42,364 nucleotides of DNA, from positions 1-42,364 of the IMG/VR virus record IMGVR_UViG_3300038302_000128. One strand, written 5' to 3'. The translations under genes and the position numbers were made by a program. The stretch is from a virus. Shown piece after piece: positions 20,598-29,800 of this stretch. Position 1 is the stretch's first letter, and every line of letters starts with the position of its first letter. The notes below the pieces were generated by a model, which saw only the letters and a list, made by a program, of their open reading frames with translations, ran no database searches and was not told the origin of the DNA.

Positions 20598-20842
20598 TGC
20601 ACCAGCACCCAGTCCTTGGCCAGCAAATCTGTCTGGCTGGCCAGCCACGGGCACCGAGCGCCGGGGGTGTTGTCGGCATCCGCGGGGTAGTTGATGTAGA
20701 CGTATGGCAGCGTCATCTTCGAATGCTCGTCAGGAACCTGCAGCTCAAGCCACATGCCCTTCCCGTTCCACCCGATGCGCGCAACCTTCTCGCCGGTCTC
20801 CATCGCAGCGACAGCGTCGCCGATATTCATTACAGCAGACAT
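20594..20842 (-). CDS. Tad2-like (DUF2829) anti-Thoeris protein
   Basis: An 82-residue protein. Two in-frame ATGs precede (20848 and 20842); 20842 has better spacing from AGGGA. It fits DUF2829 closely: MNIGDAVAAMETGEKVARIGWNGKGMWLEL, then SKMTLPYVYINYP and the closing CPWLASQTDLLAKDWVLVQ. DUF2829 proteins include Tad2, a sponge that binds the Thoeris signal 1''-3' gcADPR and blocks the defence. Whether this member binds the signal is not shown. It is coupled to the endolysin gene (ATGA) and lies directly after the giant virion gene. Confidence 0.85.
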   Translation of the reverse strand: MSAVMNIGDAVAAMETGEKVARIGWNGKGMWLELQVPDEHSKMTLPYVYINYPADADNTPGARCPWLASQTDLLAKDWVLVQ

Positions 20843-20856
20843 GATCATTTCCCTGA

Positions 20857-23800
20857 TTAACGTTCCATCGCCGCGTAGTATAGGCGGTTTGTCCGGTTAA
20901 TTACAACGTCCATCTGGTCCTTGATCTTCTGTTCTCTCTTAAGACGTGCGCTGAGATCGCCCTTCTGCCTGCGTACCCGGGCCAGCTGCTGGCGCAGGTT
21001 GTTGAGGCGGCGATCGGCAGACCGGAACACGCCCACCAGCCGGAGCTGCCGGGGGTACTCCTTGCGGACCTGACGCATGGCGTCGTAGTTCTGGTTCTTG
21101 CGGTAGGCATCGACCTCCATCTTGGCGGCCATGACGTCTTTGCCGTTCTCGTAGTAGGCCGAGGTGTTCTCGCGGTTCGTAACCGAGCCCACGACCTTGC
21201 GCAGGAAAGGTATCTGCCCGACCTCGATGTCGCTGAAGTCATCCTTGATCATGCCGGTGGTCACGCTCTCGCCCAGGCTGTAGGTCCGCATGACGAACTT
21301 GCCAACGCCGCCGAGGAAGTAGTCCCAGACATACTCGTAGTGCTCAGGGCTGAAGTCGATGCCGCCCTCGCGACCCTTCGACCCGCCGGTGAGTTCTGCG
21401 ACGCCGGTGGCCAGGGTCTTCCATGCCGTGCTGGTGCTGTTCCAGTAAAGTTCATGTGGTGGTGGAGCAGGACGTGTTCCCATGGCGATCCGCTCCGGCA
21501 CGATGTTGCGCCCGGAGAAATCTTCGTTCACCGCGAGGTCGACGACCGGGTCGAGGATGGTTGGCGTGACCAGGTTGATGAAGGAGTTCGTGCCGCCCAT
21601 CGGGTTGAAGGCGTCGACTGCTGACATGACGATGCTCTTCGCTGTCTCGCCGCCCTTCTTGCCGCCGTTGGCGTAGGCGCTGAGCGCCCGGCCTGTGTTG
21701 TAGAAGGCGTTGAACCCGTAGGGCAGGGGGATTTTCTTATAGCCCTTGGGGTCGGTGTCCCACGGGATGATGATGTTATGCTCAAGGATGTGGTCGGGGA
21801 TTTTGTCGTAGATCAGCTTGCCGTCTTCATCCTCGTCGTCCCACATCATGCGCGCCATCATGTCCATCATGAAGCCGGTGGCGACGATGCCGCCGACGAA
21901 CTTCTGGACGCGCTTGTTGCGCAGGCCGCGGGCCAGTACGAAGGTGCCCTGCAGACTGGCGTTGTAGAACAGGTACAGGCTGTTGGCCAGGGTCTTGGCC
22001 TCGCCGCCCTTGTTGAAGTTGACGGTCAGGTTCTTGGCTGCGAAGGCTGCCTGCTTCGGCGAGACGCCTGCGTCACGCAGAGCCTTGAAGACCGCCAGAC
22101 GTGCCGCGTTCTCAACCACCCTGTTGTAGTCGTTGACGAAACTGGCGAGCGAGTTGAACGCCGCCTTGGCTTTCTTGGCCGGGGTGCGCGGGCCGATATC
22201 GCTGAGCTCGCTCTCGATGCGGCTCATGACAGACTGCAGGTTGCGGATGCCGAGGAACTCGGTCGTGCCGCCCAGCTTCTGGAACTCAAGGAAACTTTTC
22301 TCCCAGGCGTCACCCTTCTCACCGCCACGCAGAATGCGCTTCACGGCCCCGAGGGATTTGGCAATGCTCTTCGGGTTCACGGCGGTGGCCTTGAAGCCGT
22401 CGACGTCGTTGACGTACTGCTGCAGCACGACGCCTGCAGTCTGCATGTCACGGGCGAAGTTGGAGATCAGGAACTCAGGGTTCCACGATGTGTTGACCGA
22501 GGCGAGGAAGCGGTTGACCTGCGACAGGACCTGCACCAGCGTGCCGCCGCCACTGTCGAACTCCCGCTTCATAGCCCGGCGTACGCGCGGGTCCTTGATG
22601 CGTATCTTGACTTCCTTGCCGTCCACCTTGGTGATGAAGATGTCGTCGCCGACGCGGTGGGCGAGGCTGTCCGGCGCGTAGTAGATACGACCGGTGCGGC
22701 CATCGATCTTGGCGCGGACGGGGACAGTCTCTTCGATGGTGGCGTACTGGGCCGCCACGGCAGGGTCTTGCGCTGCGACTTCCTTGATGAACCTCAGGAA
22801 GGCGTTGCCGACGTTGTTCTTGGTCGCGCGCACAGAGGACTCTTCGGCCTGCAGGATCAGCGTGGCGAGGATGTCCTTGGCCTCCGTATGGCGACCAGTT
22901 GGCGACCGGCTCTCGCGGCCACGTACGTCCATGCCGAGGCCGAGGCGGGCCCGGATGTCTTGCGTATCCAGATCGGGATCAGCGTTCTCGTCGACGTAGC
23001 CGCGCAGCGGTACGTAGTTGGGGTAGAGCCTGCGGCCTTCGTCAGCCATCTCCTGACTGATCAGTCCGCTCTCGACCCGCATGCGGGTGCTCTCCTCACG
23101 GATGCCCTTGACGAACGCGTTCATGGTTTGGAGCGTTCCAAGTTTACCTTCCTGGCGCAGCCGGGCGATGTGCGCAGCCGCGTCGGCGTTGCTCATGCCG
23201 GACGGATGATCCTCGGCCGAGCCCTGTTCCTTAAGCCGAGCGTTCCGCTCCGGCGCGTGCAGGGCGTAGAGGTAGTCTTCGAGGTCACCGAGCTGGACGT
23301 CGTTGGTGTTGCTCTTGAGCATCTCGGTGAGCGGCTGGATGAAATCTTTATCGACGTTGCGGATCAGGTCCATGGCGGCACTGCCGTGCAGCTGCTCTTC
23401 GAGGTAGGTGTTCATCCAATCCTCGATGCGGATGCCGTGGCTGCCGACCTCCTCCTGCATCAGCTTGACGCCAAGCATGTAGTCTTCCAGCTTGATGCGC
23501 CAGTCGACGACCTTGCTGTTGCGTCCTGCCTGGTGCAGACGTGAGGCGATGATGCCCTCGGTCTGGCTGCGCGTGAAGTCGACATGCATCTGAGCCTCGG
23601 CCTGCTGGCCGGTCTCGATATCTTGCTGCGACAGGCGCTCGCCCGGGTTGGTGTCGCGGATGGAGTATTTAAGCCCTGGGGCATCGCTTAGCAAAAGCCC
23701 GGGGCCGCGCCCCCAGCTACCGCCGTCGTACTGGCCCGCGTCTACGGCGAGCGTAAAGGCCTCGGCGCGGTCAACGAAACCCCCACCGTACTCACGGGTC

Positions 23801-26800
23801 ACGATGAACCCTTCGGTCAAAGTGTTACCGTCTGCGTCGCGCCCGAACCATATCATACCGTTATCAATTTCAGACGACTGCTGAACGATGTCGCTATGTT
23901 GCTGCCTCGGCTCGCCCCGATAAATCTTACCTTTATATTTGATGGCGGGGCGCTCGATCGCCTTGACGTTCGCCGCGTCTTCATCACGCAACGAGTAGGC
24001 TACGTCTTGATCCGACCACGGCGTGGCTGACCGGTAGCGATCGCCAACGTTGTCTGCCTCAGTATACCCGCTGATCATCAGCAAGACGTCAGGCTCGCCG
24101 TTAGGTGTTAGCGTGTGGTCGAACGCCATGCGTGCGGTGACCGGGACACCGTCGACCTTGAACGAAGGCTCGTCCCAGAAGAAGGCGTAGCGATCAGGCT
24201 TGCCTTCCTTACCGCGCGGTATCCGCTGCACCTTGAGCACGCCAGACGTAAGTCTGGTGACGCCCTCGCGGAAGTGGAATGGTGCGTTGATGCGGATGTG
24301 CTCGGAGAAAGCCAGGGCGTATTCACCGATGCTCTCGAAGCCCACCGCAGTGATGTCCTTGCCATGTTTGCGGGCCATCTTGCGCACGCCGAAGCCGCGC
24401 ATCTCGCCGTCTTTATCTCTGTACCACTCGCCGCGCGGCATCATGATCGCGGTGTCCCTGCCGTTCAGCTTGAAGCGCGCCCAGAGCATGTCGCCGTTCG
24501 GGTTCGGCACGGGATCGTAAGCGTCCTTCGGACGCATGCTGAACATCTCGCCCTCGATACCGTGGTCGCGCAGCAGGACCTTGAAGTCGATGCCCGCCTT
24601 GGTGGACAGCGGCTCGCCATCGTCGTTCGTCGTGCGCCCCAGCGCCTTGTCGGAGGCGAACTCGTAGGGTGCGCGGGCCTGTGCCTGCTCAGGGGCGGCT
24701 GAAGTATCCCGCATGCTGAACATGGGGAAGCCGTTCTCCTTGATCTCGGCGGCGACCGCGTCAGGGATTTCTGCGATGTAGTAGCCCTTGTCGCCTTCGT
24801 TACTGCCCGTGTATGCAGGCGTGTCAGGCGCATCGGGCCTGCCCTTCTTGCCCTTCTTGCCTTGCTTGAACGGTGTCGAGCGATCGTAGGTCTCGCCGTC
24901 CAGCGTGAACTCGTGGACCTTCGTACCCAGCAGACCGCTGATGAGGCTGCGGATTTTCTGATCGTACTCATACTCATAGGCTTTGCGGTATGTCGCCGAC
25001 CAGCGTTTCTCCATCACGACTGCGTTCGGCCAGCCGAAGGCCTTGTAGCCGTTCGCCACGGCGTCGATCAGGGCGCGTTTGACGGCCAGGTCGATCCATG
25101 CGTTGTCCTTGAACGGCGCGTCGGGCGGGCCGCTGACTTCTGCGTACTCTGCGTCGGCGGCTTTTTTCCACGCCTTGATAAGCGGCAGTACTTTCTTTTT
25201 CGCGCCCGGCAAAGTAAGCAGTAGGTCAGCGGTTTTGCCGTCTGCTTTATCGAAGGAGTATGCGCTACGGTCCTCCACCAAACCTTGCATGGCGTGGTAC
25301 CACACCGCCCCTTTCAGACGCCCTGTCGCATTCCCGTAACCGTCAACCGCAGTTTTCATTTTCAGATACGTGCTGTACTGACGAGGGTCTCTTTGCGCAT
25401 CTCGCACCGCAGCACCTACCGCGGCACGCAAAGCTGCCGTTGCGTCCAGGTTAACCCGACGCAACTCAGCCACGTCAGCGCCGGTCTTGTACCCGCGCTT
25501 GCCAGACTGGTGCAGATCGGACTGAGCCTCGTCCAGGAAGTACGTCCTGATGAACGCGTTCATGTCCGGGTTCTGCATGTTCCAGCGTGCCAGCTCTGCG
25601 TGCGCCTTACCCTGCAGTTTGTCGTGCGCTTCTTTGGCCTCTTCAAACTTCTTCTGCGACAGGGCGTAGCCCATGTCAGTGCGACGCCGCGCCTGCACCT
25701 TCTCCACAATTTCTGTCTGCCACGCAATGCCGTCTGCGCCGCGCCGCTGCACTTCTTCCTGCACCATGGCAGCGTCACCGAAGCCGCTGACCTCTGAGAT
25801 GATCTCGTTCGACCGGCGCTCCCACACTTCCTTGCGGGCGGCCTCTTCTTCCGCGGCTGCTTTCAGCTGCTCTTTAAGCTGAAGGTATGTCTCGCCGTCC
25901 ACCGTCACGAACGCGTCGATCGCACCGCGGGTGTCTTCGCCCTTCGGGCGGTAGCGCAGCTCGCGCGTCGTCACCCGGTTGAAGGCGATGATCTTGTTGT
26001 CGGGATGGTGCGAGGTCTTGTAGTAGTCATGCTCCAGACCGGGCATGATGATTTTTATCTCGCGGTAGTTTGTGTGACTACCCTCCATGACGTACTGCCC
26101 CCACTGGGCAACGTCAGCCTCGACGGGGCGCTCGCTAGCATCTACTTCGGCATCCGTACCTTCGTTGTCGTCGTTGATATCTTCGTCAAGCGCGTACCCG
26201 ATGCGGTCGTTATCCGTTAGATGCTGCAAGGCGTTCGTCTCTGCCTCTGGCAGATCGTAGGCCATGTCGCCGCTGTCGTGGTTGTACCAGCCCTGATCGT
26301 TATTACCCGTGATCCTTACGTTGTGGGTGCTGTCGTACATCTCGATAACGGGGTTGTCGTAATAGTTCTCCGATGCCATCTCGCTGATGGCGTCCTCCAG
26401 GCTATCGACGATTTCGTCTTTGTGGTTCTCGTCAACGTATTCCTCTACGGCGTCGTCGAACTCGCTCTGCTCCACGACGTCCCCGCCGAGGTCGCCCACT
26501 GCAAAATCAAAACGCCGCTGCCCGACGATAGGTACGTTGTCGCCGAAAACCTCTTGCAGAATGCGCTCGCGGTTTTCCTGTATGAAGTTGTGCCGCGCAA
26601 TGTCGTAGATATAGTACTCTTCAATGTTCTCGGTGATGCTCTCGGCGTGGTAGTTGATCTCGTCGTAGTCATCGATAACGCTCTCGGACCAGTTCCAGCC
26701 GTTGAAGTAAGGCCGACCTTCACCGTCGAAACCCTCTTCGCCGTCGCCATGTGTGTTTGCGTTAAACTGACTGCGTGACAGATCGGCGACGCGCTCTTCC

Positions 26801-29800
26801 AGCACCAGACCGTTGCTGCGCAGGAAGCCCAGCACCTCGTCACGGGTGAAGGCATCTTCCGTCTTCAGGAAGTCCTCAATGCCGGTCCACTTGATTTCTT
26901 CTTTCTTGATGCCGAGCGTCTTGATCTTGTCCCAGATTTCTTTGCTCTTCGCCATGGGCAGGGCGTTCTGGCCCTTCTTCTGACGCCAGCCCGGAAGGTC
27001 TACCGTCTCGACCTGCTGCTCCAGCTTGCTGTGGAAGCCGACAGACGCCGGGCGCAGCGAGAACATCGGGCCGTTCTGGTACTCGTCCACCATCTCGAAC
27101 GTCGGCGTCTCGCCTACATGCTTGCGCTTCATCCACCGCTGGAAGTGGATGTTGGTAGTGGCGCGTGTGAACGTGGCTTCCTTCGGCGTCTGGTTCTTGA
27201 AGGGCTCGTCGCGCATGCTGAACATCTGCAGGCCTTCGCCCTTGACGATGCCCTGCAGCTTGTCAGTGATCGGCAGTTCCCAGACGGAAGTGGTTTCGTT
27301 GTAGCTCTCCACATGTAACGGCTGTTCCGCATCCGAGTACGATTTGACGTAGTCCAGAGCGTTGTCGTAAGAGCGGAACTCCTGGAGTATGTTCCCCGAA
27401 TTATCCTTCACAACGAACGGCGAGGTAACTTCATCCTCACCCGCGTACAGCAGTTCCGCCACACGGGTTTTCGCGCCAACCTTCTTGCCGATAGTGTTGG
27501 CGTTCTTGCCGACGATCTTGTCGTAGTACGACCGCATGCCGTCGCCGCGGCCACGCAGGAACGCGCCTTCGATATTCTCGATAGCCGCGCCTTCAAAGCC
27601 CTCAAGGTCGGCGGGCTTGCCTTCGTCCTTCACGATCTGCTCGGCCAGTTCAGGGCCGAAGATTTTCGCCATCTCGTCGCGGGACATGCTGGCCTGATCG
27701 AACACCTCGACCGTACCTGACGCGCCAAACTCCGGGTTTCTGTGCGCGACCACGTCGTAGAGGCCGTTGCCTCTATCGGTGTAGTAGATGTCGGTAAGCT
27801 TCTCTTCGAGAGTATACCGCTCACTTTGCATATCGCCCGTCGTCCAGCCGATACTTTCATAACCCTCATGCACGGCCTGTATCAGCACGCGCTTGAGAGC
27901 GAGCGACGTCCAGTCATCGGTCTTGGCGAAGGGGATATGGCCGACGCCGGAACCTTTCGCCTCGCGGGTCTGCCGCTCGACCAGCATGGAGAGTTCGTTC
28001 ACGTAGTCGCGGTAGTCGTCCAGTACCTTCCTGTCGGGTCGCGACATGTCGCTGGCGTCCCAGATGTTGCTCCAATGCACTTCTTCTATGACCGCGCCCA
28101 GCGCCTCTGCCACTGTGTCGAAGCCGAGGTTGTCAACGCTCCTGAGAACGTCTCGGGCGTCTCGGCGCAGCTCTCGCACCTTCGCCCGGGTCTTGGTCAC
28201 CCTGCGATCTGTTTCAGTTGTGACTGCGCTGTCCCGCGCGCGCTGCTCGCTGACAACATTTATGGTCAGGACGCTGTCGTCGCGCTTGTCCGTGGCAACC
28301 CACACTCGGTCGCCCGGCACTTCACCCGGCGCTGTGAACCGCTCCCGTGCGCCTGACAGAAAATGCTCGTCAAACAGGCTGGAGCTTATGCCTGCAGTTG
28401 GGTGCCCCGGTGGAGCATTCTCAACTTCTGTTTTTGTATACATCGTGACTTCGACATCGTCTGCCGTTAGCTGCGGCTTGCGCCACCCCTCCTCACGCGC
28501 TGCCTGCTGACGGTCGCCCTGCATCTCTTCGATGAACAGCATCAGCGCGCCGTCGGCGCGTGTGCGGTCGGACGTGCGGATGCGGACGACGAGCCGGTTG
28601 TCAGCTACGCTATCGCCAATGCGGTGGGCACGGGGTACGAGCCAGTCTTCCACCAGCTGGTTGGCAGGTGACTTGTCTTTCGGGACGGTCAGGTACCACT
28701 CGCGGATGTTCTCGGCGTTGCCCTCGCCCAAGGTGTACTGGGCGAACTTCGGTATCGTCAGGTCTTCATGGCTCTGACCTTGCAGTTGATGCGCGTACTC
28801 GCTCGCGACCACCATGTCACTGGCGGCGTCGAGAAACTCTTCGGGCAGCGAGGCTTGCTCTGCCTGGAGCGGATCGCGTTCGCCGTAGGCTTCCAACACT
28901 GCGGACACGTCGTCGGGGTCTATGTCGTATGTGCGTACCGCAGCACGGAAGGCGAGGTTGGCTTCCAGACTTTCGCTGACCGCATCGTTAATTGCGTCGC
29001 GGACGTTTTTGTACTCTTCAAAGCCCCGCGTCTCCTCGTCCAGCGCCACGCCGTTCTGGTCGATGAAAGCTGCGAGGTCTTCGCCGTTGACGGACTTGGC
29101 AGACTTCAGGAACTCGTCGAGGCCGACGACCCAGTCCAGCTCAGCCTTCTTGACGTTGTTCTTCTCGAAGTGTTTGTACCACTGCTGCGCGGTGCGCTTG
29201 CCGGGGTCAGTGCGGGCGGCTCTGGAGGCCTGACTGTACAGCCCGTTCGGCTCGCGCATGCTGAACATCTCGCCGCCCCGAACGCTCTGCATCTCAGGAC
29301 CCGCGCGTGCAGCGCCACTCCCACCCAGCTCGCCGCGTGCGATCCGACCGAGCACTGCCTCGCCACCGGCGACCGCTGATACGCTCTCGCTGACGCCACG
29401 GAAGAAGTTGAGCATGCGCTTGAAGAGCGACAGCGGCTTGCCCGCCACGCCCTTCTGGCCGTTGGCCATCCAGTAGCGGAATGCGTCAGCGATCGCTTCC
29501 TCTGCGATCACGGGCAGGTTGGGCGACCCGTCTTCGTTGGCGTAGGATGGGTGGGTAGGCACGCCGCCGGGGGCGTACAGGCGCATGGCGCGCTGCATGT
29601 AGGTCTCGCCGGTGCCTTTGAACTTGGCGTTGGCCACGTACTTGGTCAGCGCTTTCCAGTCCGCGTCACTAAACACGCCCAGAGCCTTCAGGGCGTGAAT
29701 AGCTTCATGATCCAGTATCTGCGACAGGCTGGCCAGCTTCTGCTCGAACGACAGCTCGGTCACGGGATCGCTGCCGAAGATTTCCTTGCGCATCGCTGTC

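Noticed and set aside
21778-23544. A 588-residue open frame on the plus strand inside the giant gene
   Set aside because: It is antisense to a region whose minus-strand frame carries clear LPD38-like sequence. The product is arginine/valine/aspartate-rich with no domain, a common artefact of GC-rich genes.
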